Positions 11,800-25,919 of a stretch of DNA of 64,000 nt are shown here, piece by piece. A program made the position numbers and the translations under genes. The first letter of the stretch is position 1; every line of letters begins with the position of its first letter. Source of the stretch: Lamellibrachia satsuma. Taxonomy: Eukaryota; Annelida; Polychaeta; Sabellida; Siboglinidae. The stretch covers positions 13,008,000 through 13,071,999 of the forward strand of contig BSQZ01000001.1 of assembly GCA_033239005.1 (NCBI GenBank), given 5' to 3'. Under the pieces are notes generated by a model, which worked only from the letters and a program-made list of their open reading frames with translations, was not told the origin of the DNA and searched no databases.

Positions 11800-14700
11800 G
11801 CAACACTATGCGTGTGTTTACCATTGTTACGTGAACTACGTCAACCACTGAACGCTTCGTGAAACCGGCAGTTGTACAATATTTTTGGCATAGCCACGAA
11901 TGATTGACATAACTGGAGTAAAATGAACAATCAGACACATCTACAAAAATGTCAGCGATTGTTTTGCCGTGCGCAGAAACAATCGCTTAGCCTTAGATAT
12001 ATAAAAATGGGTGCTCTATTGTGTTCGAAAGTATTAATACGTCCCATTTTTACGTTCTGATTCGATGTGATTTTGTTAATTATCTGTAGACGTTATTGTT
12101 GGTACGCTGTATTCTTTGCTAACACGATAATTCGTAAACTATTTGAGGGCTAGGATCAGGCACCCGTTGTCGTGGATACACGGTTATTCTGCAAAATTAC
12201 CATCGACACGTGTAGTGTTACATTATCCACCAGAGGCGCCACTGGTTATTCCGGGTATGCTATTACGCGAGCGTCTTCCGTGGCAAACCTGTACTATAAA
12301 TTGTTTCGAGAGTGTTGCAAGATAACTTATTCATCATACTACCTGCATTAGCCTGTGGTGCATTAGTATATGGTTTTCCAGTTACTCTGCGTAGCTGTTT
12401 CTGTAGCGCCAGAGAAGGCCACTGTCAACAACCAGTCGCTAGATTAGCCCAAGTCAATCTGACAATCAATCATGTAATTCGTCGGCCAATCACATCACAG
12501 CGGTCGCCACTAGACAGGGCATTTCTATGGCAGTGTCGCCTGCGCATTTTCGATCAACCGTTCCATTTGTAACCGTCATTTATTAGCTGTGCGTCACAGC
12601 CTCGTATCTTCTGCCCAATGGTCGCTATTCTGTAATGCATTAGTTCTTTGCACCAGAATTACGTTACTAAACTGTTCAGTCTAAAAATCTGCATTGCACA
12701 ACTGTGTTAAAACCATGCAACCAACGACGTGACAATAACGTCAACCACACGCATGTTGACAAATGTGATAGGCTTGTCGTAAAGGTGACATTGAGGCCTT
12801 GTTGGAACACAATTTCAACACGTTGCAAATATCTATGCCTCCGTATCAAACACCAGAAACATTAATGTGGGAAGATAATTGAAACCCCGTAGAGGCAACA
12901 AGAGGCAGCAGTACGGTGGACTTGCAGTTTCAAAGTGAACTAGTAAGTTATATACAACTGACTACAGTGGCTCGAGAACAAACAGTGCGCTGTCCCATAT
13001 AAAGGATCAACGAAGCACAAGGGTATGCATATACGATTATCGTTTTGTGATTGGCAACGACAAAGTAAACCTTGCTATGAATGATATGTAACTGCAATGT
13101 TAGATGAAGTGTTTCGAGTAGTTGAAGCATTGTTGATATGAGTAGCTTACTTGTGGTACACGTCACCTGTGTGCCTCAGCCCAATCGTAAATAAACAATC
13201 CCACGAAATGTTATGACAACGAAATAATTAGTACAACGAAACGTTACGAAACAGAAACGTATGTCTACAAATGTGCACGGGGAATGGTTGACATTACTGT
13301 AATTGTTAATAATTCGTGTTGTTCACAAACACAGCTGCGTTGGAGCGGCTAATTATAGAGTTGAAATTTACATTACCGTACAGGTGGAGCTGGAGGGTGA
13401 AATTGAAATAAATGTTTGATATAAAGAAAAGTCTGTAGCGCGTGTGTACCACCAGCATACCTGTATGGTCTTGAACTTGTGGCACTGACAGAGCATCCAC
13501 GGAGGCCAGTTTACGAGAACAACCGGGTCTGGAGAATTATATAACAGGAATAATAGTAATACGCAGTCGGATGATATGGGTATGTTACTTAATGCAAATG
13601 GAGGCAAGCCGACTGCGTTAAGAGGGATGTGAGAAAGGCGGAAGAGGATGTAAAGCCTAAAGTAAAGGGAATGGAAAACCTATCAATAGGAGGCTGTGGA
13701 AAATTACCACCAAATCAGGGCAGCAGTACAAGAAGTAGTCGGCGTTACCCCATTTATCCGATGACTGTGCCACCAGATGTCACGTGGTTGTTAGCCTCAC
13801 ACAGTCGCCACTACAGGTGCACGCGATTGGCTGCCCACCGGGGTCGTTCACGCGTGTAGAGCGTGAGTGAAATTAAAGGGTACGTCATTGAGCATTGCCC
13901 TACTAGAATACGTCGTCGGTTGGAGAAACATCCACGATTTAAATATCTCGTTTGTCATGGTCAGAACTTGACCTACATACCTGCTTAGGTCAATGCTGCC
14001 TATTTTGGTCACTGTGTCAGCTTTTGTGGAGTTACAAGATAAATGACCAATAAAACAGCACTTGAAGAATACTACCTTTACAATAAATGTCGCCACAAAA
14101 TTGACTCATGCCACTTATATAGGCATTGGCAGAGAGTGTCTACGCCTAACTATTATTGTCACAGAAATAAAAATCAGGCAACTCTCCCCCTCTCCCTCCA
14201 CCGGGGGGGGGGGGGGGGGGAGGCAGGCAGGCAGGCAGGCAGAGATAAAGAATAAACATGCAATTAGAAAAATCGAAATCGGTGAATTTTCGTTTAGAAT
14301 GAAGCCCACTTTTCGGTATGAAATGATATCGCATACATTACAACATTCAGATAACGTGAGTGAACAAATATGTAGTCATTTGAAGTGTAGGTTGTGGTTA
14401 TGGGATGTGGGTTGGATTAACGTCTGATGCAGATCAAATGTCGTCTACTGCAAAGTTTTCCGTTAATGTATCACGTTTGTAGCACATGTGTCTTGTAATG
14501 TGTCTTGTAATGCAGTTTTTCTAAGACCACGGGTAAGTTTCGGAATTACGTGTAAGTGAGATACTGAGGCAGGAAAATTATCCATGCGCTAATCGACGAC
14601 GAGAAACATAAAGACGGGTGGGACACAGACAAACGACCGACGGGGAAGGCGAGCAAGAGGGCAGTGGAGACAGACACACAGATAGGCCGACAGACAGATA

Positions 14701-15420
14701 GACAGACAGACAGACATAATTACAGACGGACAGCCGGACATAGATAGCATTTGACTACCCATACTCTACAAAGCGTACACAATGTAAGTATGCATATTGA
14801 CGTTATAAATACCATACTTAACATAGGGAGCAATTGTTGTGGTTTATATACTAGTATGTATGGCTGCACGAGTCAATCTTATAGGTGCAACTCAGAGTCA
14901 GACGTACTTCGTCAATAGTTTTACAAGGTCTGTCATAATTAAAGCATAATTAATCTCACTTCCGGACACGTGAACAAATCGCGTGTGCCAATTAAATATC
15001 AGAAAACGTAAACACTTCTTTGGCAATTGGCATATCACTGAAGTATTGAATTTGCGGTTTATGTTCGAACGAGGAAGTTCCAGATCCCTGGACGTCAGTC
15101 CTTATTATGCGAACAGTGAGCAATATTGTTCGTATAGCAGTGATTAACAAATGCCTCTATTCTTGTACTTTTACGACGTGTGGCATAAGTTCAACTTCCT
15201 TCATAGGTGATCGTGCGAATATCGTTCAAGTGTAGATTTATTTTGGTTACCAGTGCATGCCTCCGTTAAGATTGATAATTGTCTTGACACGTTGAACATC
15301 TCCAGTCGAGTCATTGGAAATCCTAATCACATGTGGTACCCTCTCCTCTCAGAGACGTTTTTATCAGATCTTCATATTAATTTCATTTTCCACATGCACG
15401 CCTTGGTGTATATCCATGTG
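11800..15420. other. Intergenic, no gene recognised
   Basis: No exon or RNA gene is recognised. A G-run followed by (GGCA)n lies at about 14202-14242. At 14670-14720 there is a short (ACAG)/(ATAG) tract. The TGTAGGTTGTGGTTATGGGA block near 14390 recurs in similar form at 45757-45835 (GTAGGTTGCGGTTATGGGAT, then CATCTGATGCAGATCAAATG), so this is another dispersed repeat. Confidence 0.5.
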
Positions 15421-15426
15421 GCTCAT

Positions 15427-15617
15427 GGTCTTCACCTGTCTCTGTAACTCTCCGCCGTTCCTCTTGGTCTTCACCTGCCTCTGTAATTCTCCGCCATTCC
15501 TCTTGGTCTTCACCTGCCTCTGTAACTCTCCGCCATTCCTCTTGGTCTTCACCTGCCTCTGTAACTCTCCGCCATTCCTTTTGGTCTTCACCTGCCTCTG
15601 TAACTCTCCGCCATTCC
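15427..15617. repeat. 39-bp minisatellite, about 5 copies
   Basis: The unit begins TCTTGGTCTTCACCTGCCTC and ends CTCTCCGCCATTCC. Because 39 is divisible by three, the + frame reads a 13-residue repeat (LVFTCLCNSPPFL). Copies differ at single bases. There is no sign that it is translated. Confidence 0.95.
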
Positions 15618-16029
15618 CTCCGACATTTCCTGTTTCACTGGAAATATGCTGATCGAATTTGAAGTGCCTGGAGTTGATATTCAATGCTCGCTTTGAATTG
15701 CGTAGTTTCAATACCCGTTTTAAAGACAAATTAACCATTCTTTCAAAGATTGTTTATATAATATTCCAGATGAAAAAAACTTAGAGGTTTTTTATTTATT
15801 TGGTTACCTTTCATGATTTTTTAAAGCGTTTCTGTAGATATATGAAATTAGCAGTAATTTGAAGCGTCTGATTGTTACTATGGAAATAACTTACCGCTGT
15901 TTCCACGCATCCGACGGGGACTTCCACTGAGACAAATACGACTTTTAATAATGCCGCGTGATTATTAGCGCCGTGGACATTTCCAAGACGTTTCCTAGCA
16001 TATTACGAGAAGCAAATAAGAAACTTCTC

Positions 16030-16030
16030 T

Positions 16031-16098
<68 letters not shown>

Positions 16099-16101
16099 CA
16101 C
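16030..16101. repeat. (ACGC)n microsatellite
   Basis: Pure CACG/ACGC tetranucleotide run with one CGCG interruption. Confidence 0.95.
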
Positions 16102-16954
16102 ATATTTATAAACCTGTGTATCTACGAAGAAGAAAGATAAAAGATAAAAATAGATAAAAAACAAACGTATCTGTCAGTCAGTGGGCTTCCACGTGTACGG
16201 TAAGTTTTTTCCAAATAAAGAGGACATAATTTCTTCACGTGACAGACGCATGCACGCCTTTCATTTAGCTCGTGCGCCTGGGTGGAACGGCAGGCTCTTT
16301 ATACCCCGAGATTGGTTCTGCGGCATGGGTCGGAAACTGGAGCAGGCATGTTAGCAGGTCACGGGTCAATACTGTTTTTCACATTAAAGGACCCTCCTCA
16401 ATTCGATTTTTTGCTCGTCTCGTTTGAAATTTATTTAGCGAAAATTCAAACCTACCTAATATCCACTACGACATGCTAGCTCGTTTACGCACCTTGTACG
16501 TGTCGTTTTTGTGAAATCATCAGACATACTTTCAAATTATTTAATCCTGCATTTATTGAACAAAAATGGAAACGCTGAAAACTCACGCATTTTGTCCTTG
16601 GAGAAATGTTATAACTTTGTCATTGGATCGGCGAGAGGAAGTCACGCCCATGGTCAGCCTTGACCGCATAAAGTGTTTACCGTTTTGGATATCCACTATT
16701 TTGAGCTTTATCTTACGATGATTTGAACACGCACTTTTTTATTAAGCCGACTGCTGTTAAACTTATACTATTCACATACAACATATTAGGACATCAACGA
16801 ACCGGATTCACCATAGACTAACTGAGTTGATGATGGAGTTTTAACAACAATGTCGGTGTAATTCAAAGAACTCGCCTTCGACGAATATTAATGATGTGTT
16901 GGCTAATGAAAGTGTCAAGTGAATAGCTATGCAATCGCGCTTGTGTTTCATACA

Positions 16955-17165
16955 AATGAGACGACGGAGATGGATGGGCTTACATAGGAGAGATGGATGG
17001 GCTTACATAGGAGAGATGGATGGGCTTACATAGGAGAGATGGTAATAACAAGACACAAATAGCATTAACCTGGGCCCTGGAGGTAAATGGAAAAGAGGAA
17101 AGCCAAAATCAACACGCAAAAGGACTATTGAAGTAGAGGGAAACCAACTTGAAAACCAACTCAAT
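16955..17165 (+). pseudogene. Non-LTR retrotransposon C-terminal scrap interrupted by a 23-bp repeat
   Basis: MRRRRWMGLHRRDG (from 16957) and NKTQIALTWAL...GKRGKPKSTRKRTIEVE (17046-17140) match the 'RRRWLGHvlRM...ALxWxpxGkRkrGRPxxTWRRt' tail common in LINE-encoded reverse transcriptases. Between them, a 23-bp unit (AGATGGATGGGCTTACATAG plus GAG) is repeated about three times at 16972-17042. No RT domain lies upstream. Family assignment beyond 'LINE' is not possible. Confidence 0.5.
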
Positions 17166-17167
17166 GA

Positions 17168-17272
17168 GTGAGTGGGTGGGTGGGTAGGTGGGTGGGTGGG
17201 TGGGTGGGTGGGTGGGTGGGTGGGTGGGTGGGTAGGTATGCTTGAATGGGTGGCTGGGTGGGTGAATGAGTG
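17168..17272. repeat. (GGTG)n microsatellite
   Basis: GGTG run with TGAG-rich ends directly after the LINE scrap. Confidence 0.95.
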
Positions 17273-17778
17273 AGTGAGCGAGTGAGTAATATAAAAAATA
17301 ACACTGCCTTCTCATACTTTCATCACGCGAAAGACGCATGGACGCCTTTCATGCACGCTTGTTTGTCATTGACACCAATGCTATAAGTCGGTCAAACCAT
17401 TTAATAATGTGCGCAAAATTCTGTATCGTTTTCGTCAAGTCCGACAATTTGGTTTGAAAATATATGGAAGTTTGTAGCCCCAAACAAACCGCATTCTATC
17501 TTCGTACACAGGGATCCTTTCATCAATTGCACGTTCTGTGACCTGCATATGTGGTAGCAACTGGAGAGTTAAGCCCGTGTGCAGGAGAAGTGTCGTATAT
17601 TCTTGAAATGTGACTTTTTTCCCTGGTCAAAATCTATTTTACAAGATGCAAAAGTCATCGAAAGTGGTTAGCTTCTCAACGTCGCTCGCACTTTACTCGC
17701 TTGACATAAACCCGGAAGTGAAACAATACTATGCCTATTATGTCCCCAACAGCAGTAGGCCAACTAGTAGCCATGAAT

Positions 17779-18580
<802 letters not shown>

Positions 18581-18589
18581 CTACACAGT

Positions 18590-19115
18590 GGTCACGACCT
18601 ATTTGGCTAAGCTAATGTTAATGTTGAAAATGCACGTTTTTCTAAGCGTAGTTTTATTGATGACGGCTTGCCATCCTATTTGTGCTTTGTGGTGGGGTCA
18701 CGTGAACGGAACGTTTCATGCGCGCACAAGTCGCACACCGCAATTATGGCGTTCGCGAACGCGAGAATCGGTAAGGAATCACTCTTGAAATACATCAGTT
18801 CCAGTCATTGAACTGTAATATGTCCGCTCTGTCAGTTCTATGATAACACTGTCCTCAGTAACAGTGACACTGTATAGGACTTTAGTATCGTGAAGCGCTG
18901 ATTTGAGTGATTTTATGAACCCGTGTTAGCGATAATAGAGAGTTGTTTTGCAAGCGTACCGATCTCGGCTCCCTCCCTGATCTCGCGCGTGATCGGTACG
19001 GTGAGAAGGAGATCGGGGACCGAGTAGGGTTTTTGCAACACGCACAAATGTAACCAGATCTACGCAGATGGCGCCATCTACATCTACCTTAAGTTTTATA
19101 GTGTTATCCCACAAA
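18590..19115. other. Intergenic, no gene recognised
   Basis: Contains an imperfect inverted repeat around 18955-19025 (GTACCGATCTCGGCTCCCTC versus AGGAGATCGGGGACCGAGTA). No coding or RNA gene is seen. Confidence 0.45.
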
Positions 19116-21845
19116 TAGTTTCAGGAAATAAAAAATTAACTATTGGATTAGTTTACCGAAGTCCAAACATAAACGAAGAAGATAACACAAAAATACAAAA
19201 TGCTATAAAGGAAGTTAGTAGAGGGGAATGTATCATAATGTGAGATTTTAACCATGGACACATACAATGGAAATCTCTAGAGAGTACACGGGGTGAGGAC
19301 CATCAATTTCTATTTTTAATTCACGGTAGCTTCCTTACTCAGCACGTGCTAGAACCAACCAGGGGAGAAAATGTATTAGATATAGTTTTATCATCACAAA
19401 AAGAATTAGTGGACAATGTAAAAATACATGAACCATTGGGTAACAGTGACCACAATCAAATACATTTTGACATCAATGTAAAATCAGAAAGTAAAAATAA
19501 AAAACGTATAGGAGAAACTTGCATAAAGGTAACTACAAAGATATGAGAAAATACTTAGCAAAGCTAGATTGGAATAACATGCTGATAAATACGACTGCAA
19601 TTGAATGTTGGAATATTCTAAAATATGAAATTGAGAGTATCATCGATAAATTTGTTCCCTTGAAAAACAAGGAAAACGGTCTACAAAGAAACACTTGTCA
19701 AAAGAAGCTATTAGAAAAAGAGTTTTTAAGCAAACTATGTGGAGGGTTTATAGGTGTACCAGAAAGGATGAAGACTATGCAAATTACAAAGAGGCACTTC
19801 ACCTAGCTACAACTGAAATTAGAAAATCTAAAAGAACCTTTGAAAAAAAATTTGCAGGTAATATAAAAAATTACAGCAAGAGTTTCTATGCTTATGTAAG
19901 GAGTAAACAGAAAGTTTGAGATAAGGTCGGACCACTGGAAAACAACAGGGGAAGCATAATTTCAGACGGGTTTCAAATGGAAGAGGTCCTGAATGAGTAT
20001 TTCAGTTCAGTTTTTACCACAGAAGATAACACTTCCAGTTCCATTTACTAAATTTGTGGGCAATAAATCAGAACAATTAGGGCAGTTATTTGTAACTCCT
20101 GAAATGATAGCAAACAAAATTAAGAAGATAAAAGATAATAAATCATCTGGAGTTGATGGGATACCACCAAAACTGCTTAAGTAAATTGTTGAGCAAATTA
20201 GTACACCACTTGCAAAATTGTTTAACTTGTCACTAGAAGAAGGAATAGTTCCTTCAGAATGGAAAGAAGCAAACATTACGCCACTATTGATCGAGGCAAC
20301 AAGCCAGAAAATTACAGACCAGTGAGTTTAATATCAGTTGTATGTAAATTACTCGAAACATTAATTAGAGACCACATGGTGGAATTCCTTGTAAAAAAAT
20401 TTAATAAATACATCTATAATAATAATAAAAAGACTTCTTTGGCGCCAATATCCTCGGAAAATCCGAGCTCAGTGGCGCAACAACACCAAAGGATTAGGCA
20501 TTCTCGTGACCATGTACAATACAAAAAGTCGTCAACCGATGACATATCTCAACATGGGTTCCTAAAAGCAAGGTCATGTCTAACCAATCTCTTATGTTTT
20601 TTTGAAGAAATTACAAAGTGGGTAGATGAAGGGTCACCAGTGGATGTTGCCTACTTAGATTTTCGGAAAGCTATCGATAAAGTGCCACACTAAAGATTAT
20701 TACTTAAACTAAAAGCCCATGGTATAGGTAATGATGTAATCAACTGGATAGAAAAGTGGCTTACACACAGAAGACAGAGAGTAATAGTAGATGGTGAGAT
20801 TTCAAACTGGAAATCGGTTTTGAGTGCTGTACCACAGGGATCAGTATTAGGCCATATACTGTTTTTAATATATATAAGTGATTTAGAAGATGACAATGTC
20901 ATATCTAGCAAAGTACTAAAAATTTGCAGATGACACAAAAGTATTCAGAAAGGTTACAAATGATACAGATAAACAAAGTTTACAGGATGATCTAGATAAA
21001 TCAGTTAAATGGTCAGAAAAATGGCAAATGTTAAAGTGTAAGTGTAAATGTTAAAGTGTAAATGTATACATATAGGACATGGAAACATGGATAAAGAATA
21101 TAAAATGGGGGATGCTGTACTAGGTAGAACCACAAAAGAAAAGGACTTAGGAGTAACATTTAGCGCTGACATGAAAGTTTCAGAGCAATGTGGGATTGCT
21201 GCTTCAAAAGGAAATAAAATTCTACGGCTAATTAGGAGAACTATCATGTATAAGGAGAAACAGCTAATTGTACCCCTGTACAAAGCAATAGTTAGACCAC
21301 ATTTGGAATATTGTATTCAAGCATGGAGGCCATATCGTAAAACGGACATAGACAAGCTAGACAGAATACAACGAAGAGCGACTAAAATGATTCCAGAATT
21401 GAGAGACCTTAGTTACAAAAATCGCTTATCACAATGGTTTGACAACACTAGAAACCAGGAGACTAAGAGGAGACCAAATAGAAGTGTTTAAAATAGTGAA
21501 CGGTTATGAGGTTGTTGATAGGAATATGTTCTTCAAACTTAAAGAAGGCAGTAGAACCAGAGGACACAAAGCAGCATTAGTTAAGGAGCAGTGTAGGTTG
21601 GACATGAGAAAGTACTCTTTCTCACAGAGGGTGATAAGTGAATGGAACAAACTGCCAAATGATTGTGTTAATGCTAGTAGTGTGAATATGTTTAAAAATA
21701 GAATTGACAGATATTTGATAAGGGCGGGCTACACATAGATGAGAAAATTGTTGGACTCTCGATAAGCCAATGGCTTCCTTGTCCACTTGCCATCTGGAAC
21801 TTGTTGTTTGAGATGGCAATCTTGTTAAATCTTGTTAAATTACAT
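19116..21845 (+). mobile_element. LINE-A copy with endonuclease, RT and 3' end, mutated
   Basis: The most informative LINE-A copy. The endonuclease part reads LTIGLVYRSPNINEED, then IIM-stop-DFNHGHIQW (a TGA breaks the GDFN block) and GNSDHNQIHFDI. RT landmarks: DNKSSGVDGIPPKLLK then TAA, NYRPVSLISVVCKLL, QHGFLKARSC, motif A AYLDFRKAIDKVPH (Phe changed to Ile), VPQGSVLGHILF (motif B) and FADDTKVFR (motif C, about 20925, with a nearby frameshift). C-terminal blocks are HLEYCIQAWRPYRK and SVNMFKNRIDRYLIRAGYT, ending at 21738. The 3' UTR contains ACTCTCGATAAGCCAATGGC and ends in CTTGTTAAAT repeats. It is 5' truncated, and an insertion sits at 20397-20550. Confidence 0.85.
20397..20550. mobile_element. 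Short insertion inside LINE-A RT, SINE/MITE-like
   Basis: The RT reading EFLVK is interrupted before QHGFLKARS, where other LINE-A copies have only a few residues (RHKLLN). The inserted text contains CGCCAATATCCTCGGAAAAT and CCGAGC, with a small CTCGG/CCGAG hairpin. A diverged copy lies at about 43056-43131 (TTGCGCTAAAATCCTCGGGA). The insertion happens to keep one frame open. Confidence 0.6.
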
Positions 21846-21859
21846 GTTTACTTAGAGCA

Positions 21860-23870
21860 GGTGCTATTTCTGTTTTGATTTCCAAATAAGATCATCACAC
21901 CATGTAATTTTTTAAGTGAAAGTAAGTCTGAAGAATATATAAATTATAGTATATTTCTTTGTTTATATGTGTACATGTATGTAAATTTTTATCAAAACAT
22001 TTATGTTTTATATGAATTGAACAATTAATTAAATTCAGCTAAATTGGCAGACTTTCCAATTCCAATTAAATTCCAAATCAATCTGTTTTGATTTTTATCA
22101 AATCAATTCTTATATATCACACAATGTTTGGATCAATTCAACTCCAATTAAGATTTCACTAACACCGGGATTTTAAATTACACCCCAAAATTTACACACA
22201 TCCATTATAATTACACATCCTCATAGGTCTAGATAACAGACATGACAAGAACAATTTGACAATGGGGCATTCTGTCTCAAATCAATCGAAATAAGAAAGT
22301 GTTGTGGCACTCGCATTTTTGGATTCTACCAACAGTTTACCAATTAATGTATTGGTCTTTGTAACCACACATGTCAAACGATAGGGATGTAGCTCATTTC
22401 TGAGTTATGACCATTTCCACTTTCTGCCAAGTTTATTTTGTATAAGTAAAAATTGTAGAATTTTGCGTAGACAACGTTTACCAATATAGCTACATTTTCA
22501 GCAAATTTCAGATACATACTTTAAAAACTTATCAAGTTAGACACACCTGATAAATATAATCTAGAACTATATATTCAGAAGGTTTTTCTTGCATTTGACA
22601 GCAACGTTTACATAGTTTTCTTACTACATATGGAATAGGTATAGACTCACCTAGCTATAGTTGATATTGTGTTCAGTGTTGTAATGTGAATTAAGCGTCC
22701 ATAAAAATGTTTTAATGCTAATGTGCTAATGGATAATTGGTGCTTACAAGTGAGTTTGTGTCAGATTATAACAGCATGTTTAGAACTCATGAATATTCAG
22801 TTGCGGATTTGTCTGAAAACCGATAATATAAAATGAAACTGCTTATATGAATCTATGCAATAATAATCGAACGTGACACTGCATAGATCATTCTAGTATT
22901 ATTGGTGCATGATAATGAAACATGTATCTAGAATGATTTCTTATTGGCGTATGCATAGTTATATAAGCATTGATGCATAATAAGTCATATTTTGTATTAT
23001 CAGGTGTGCGAACACACGGCGATGCATGAGCCGAGTTTGCAAACTTTGAGCATTATATGCAGTGCAGTCAGGGGTGAGTGCACATGCCGAATTGATCTAT
23101 GGTATTTTAGATATGCTCTAGTATGTAATTGACATGTTTATTACTGCATTTTTAGTTAGTTATTAGTAACTGTTCTGATACCTTTTAGGTGCATTTAATA
23201 GTGTTGTATTACATATATTGCAGTGGTGTATTAGTAGTTGTTGGCTACATTTATTATAAAAGTGGTGTTCTTTTGTTCTTATTGATATGATTGATCGTGA
23301 TTGTCATGATCTGTCAATGCTGTATCTAGATGTCTGATACAAGTCGTAACAAGTTGTGTAACTAGTGTTAACTTCATATGTGATTGACAGCTTTCCACAT
23401 AATGTGTTGTGCCATTGATACGTGTGAACTAGTTATTCTTGTTATTTGCAAGTGTTGTCTTTTCAGTTGAATTGGAATAAAGAACTGAAACCACTGGCCG
23501 AGACTTCACACTAAGCTGGACAACCTTGGATTGTTGCTGGGGAGTAGTCAGTCACTGACAACACGTTTTTCTCCAGGCCTACATTTCATAAATGCCTTGT
23601 TGCACAGAAAATGCCACATATAACAGAAGGAGGCATTTCAGTTGCACACCTATCGGCCGGGTCGTCGGTTTAAGTTTTTTTAGTGAGTATATGTATATAC
23701 CTGCTGAACAACACAAGAAATGCAAAAGTTGTAACCTGTTTTTCACCACGATCAAGTACGGTTTGGTTGGGGCATGCGTGTGCACGTGGGTGAATGTGCA
23801 AACGTTGCAGGTGTAATTTGGGGGGTGAGTGGTCGATCAACATGAAGAAAAGGAAGCCCCAGCACAACTG
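21860..23870. other. AT-rich intergenic, no gene recognised
   Basis: No coding exon seen. The stretch 23455-23560 has AATAAAG followed by a GC-richer segment (see rejected items). 22860-22990 has short direct and inverted similarities around TCTAGTATTATTGGTGCATG. Confidence 0.45.
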
Positions 23871-23874
23871 TTAC

Positions 23875-24248
23875 CAGTGCTATCCTGGACATAGCACTGG
23901 AGTTATCAATGAACAGCCACGAACTGAGTGGGTGCATTTGGCCTCCAAACTCATAATTTACTACACACCAATGCCGCATAATGAAACCAAATGAAATTGG
24001 CAATAATTTGTTTGTAATGTATAGCTAGTTCGCGTCAAAAGACCAACGTTAGGTCATGACACCCAAATGTTTGAATTCCCGTGATCCGTTATGCCCCACC
24101 TGTCACTAATGTTGTCTCAACATTTTTTGCAATTCATCTTTGATGTGGTTACACTGATCACTCGAACTCGTCATACCACCAGACGCCCTTGGCAAATGTC
24201 AACTTCCTGGTCAGAATATATGCTATAATGTCTCCAGTATTGCATCAG
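23875..24248 (-). repeat. Second, TIR-less copy of the 0.8-kb element interior
   Basis: The reverse complement of 23941-24065 matches 18166-18285, for example AATTTCATTTGGTTTC and ATGAGTTTGGAGGC. The match continues to the TGGAGACATTRTAGCATA block at the other end. No terminal repeat is seen around it, so it is a truncated copy or an older related element. Confidence 0.7.
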
Positions 24249-24639
24249 CTTCAGGAAGGTCTTACAACAACAAAACCCATGGACTTAGGTCTACACCCTT
24301 CACACCATCGTGCCGAAGTCTGCGTACGATAAGTTGCCCTCAAGGGATACTCAAAACAGAACCTCAGACCACACCATCTTTCAGAAGTTAAACATTCAGT
24401 GAGTTACACGGTGTTTAATGGATTTAGGTGCCAAAACATCGACGATCGACACCACATGAAACCAATGACATTTTGAATGACATTGACCTATGGGCGACTT
24501 CGGCGACTTCGTAATCACTATGCAGGTGACACTTCAGCCGTCATAACCCAAAACTGTCCGTATGCGCTTAAAGTCAAGCACCTTTATGTACTGTGATCAG
24601 AAAATAAAAAATTGGGAAAAATAGATCGATGTACGACGT

Positions 24640-25107
24640 TAAACCAAACACCTGTTAACCCCCTCACAAAAAACTATTTCGTTAAATTCATTCGACCGTG
24701 TCCTCGCGCAAGGCAGCCAGCAGCATTGACTGAGCCGCGCCAGAGACGCTTTTGTCGTGTCTCATGTGATTCAGAGATAGAGTCCACTTCAGGTTACTTT
24801 TTTAGGTTTTACCCCATGTGTCCGACATGTTTACGTCCCCTGCCATACATACACCAGGTAGACCGAACAAACGGCTGTTGGTGTCTCTTCCAAAAGACAC
24901 AAACAATGTTTTTCTTGAAATGTCGAACATTAGTGTTTTGAGATAGTGCACTGTTTGAAATACGCTGAGTGCAGGTGCACCCTATGCGTCAGTCACAACA
25001 CGCATGGCTACACAATCAGCCATTTGTGACTCGCGAAGCCAATTGCTTCTAATCTGTCATCTGACTGCGGCCTGAATTCTTCTAAACTGTCATTCGAGTA
25101 CGACATG
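24640..25107 (+). repeat. Unclassified dispersed repeat, copy 1
   Basis: Shares ordered blocks with 26508-26850 in the same orientation: ATTTCGTTAAATTCATTC, CATTGACTGAGCC, GCCAGAGACGCTT, CATACACCAGGTA, GTTGGTGT, AATGTCGAACAT and CTTCTAAACTGTCA. No reverse transcriptase or transposase motif was recognised in either copy. Confidence 0.65.
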
Positions 25108-25245
25108 AGTTCTTATAAACTGCCATGCAACAACGGTCTGAATTCTTATAAACTGCCATGCAACAACGGTCTGAATTCTTATAAACTGCCATGCAACAAC
25201 GGTCTGAATTCTTATATACTGCCATGCAACAACGGTCTGAATTCT
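25108..25245. repeat. 33-bp minisatellite, about 4 copies
   Basis: Unit CTGAATTCTTATAAACTGCC followed by ATGCAACAACGGT. Its founder is the TTCTTCTAAACTGTCA block that ends the adjacent dispersed repeat, so it appears to be an expansion of that repeat's 3' end. Confidence 0.9.
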
Positions 25246-25860
25246 GGCGGGTGGCTTAACGAGGTATTCTTAATTGTATGACCAGCTTTAGTTCAGCGCT
25301 GTTTTTAAATTGTACCGCGATTAATTACTGCTGGTTACCCTGGCCACCTTAAACTGAGTTGAACTTGGATGACATTTGGTGAAAGTCGCCGAATGGCTTA
25401 ATTGAGCAGATTGCCGCTTTTTAGCAAATATTACGCATGTTGTCTTTACATTTACTTTACATTATGGCGACTAATGCAACTGTTCAATATAGTAAATCAT
25501 TGCCAATGGATTGACGGAACAACTGCGTTTAATCTCCTCGAAGATGTCAAGAGTAATATTGGTTTAAACTCCACGCCAACATTTGTTTGCATTTCATGCC
25601 AAACGTGACAACCAGATGAACAGAAACAAGTGGGAATGAACTCACAGGCGTCCACACAATTCATATATAGGGCGCAATTCGTTGTCCGTTCATTCTTAAT
25701 TAGCTATGACAGTGAGTGCAGATTCTTGGGAGGCAGCCAAGACTGTTGAATCCTGTCATGCGGTACACACTGTCTGACGAAACTCAACATATTTTCCTTG
25801 ATTTAATCACCAGTAAATAATGCGGCCACTCCTGTCATAGACACTGCCAGGTCCGTGTCT

Positions 25861-25918
25861 GAATAAGCGATTGCAACAGTTTACTCGATATATAATGAAC
25901 TGTTGCAATCGCTTATTC
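25861..25918. repeat. 21-bp perfect inverted repeat (hairpin), 16-base loop
   Basis: Arms 25861-25881 and 25898-25918 are exact reverse complements (arm begins GAATAAGCGATTGCAACAG). The loop is AT-rich. It directly precedes the duplicated block at 25920-26130. Confidence 0.85.
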
Positions 25919-25919
25919 A

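Noticed and set aside
12143..12572. Two overlapping frames of 60 and 86 codons
   Set aside because: No domain, no splice sites and no compositional contrast with flanking DNA.
22650..23570. Solo LTR
   Set aside because: TG...CA-like ends and an AATAAAG near 23476 are suggestive, but there is no matching second LTR, no target duplication and no internal retroviral or Gypsy domain.
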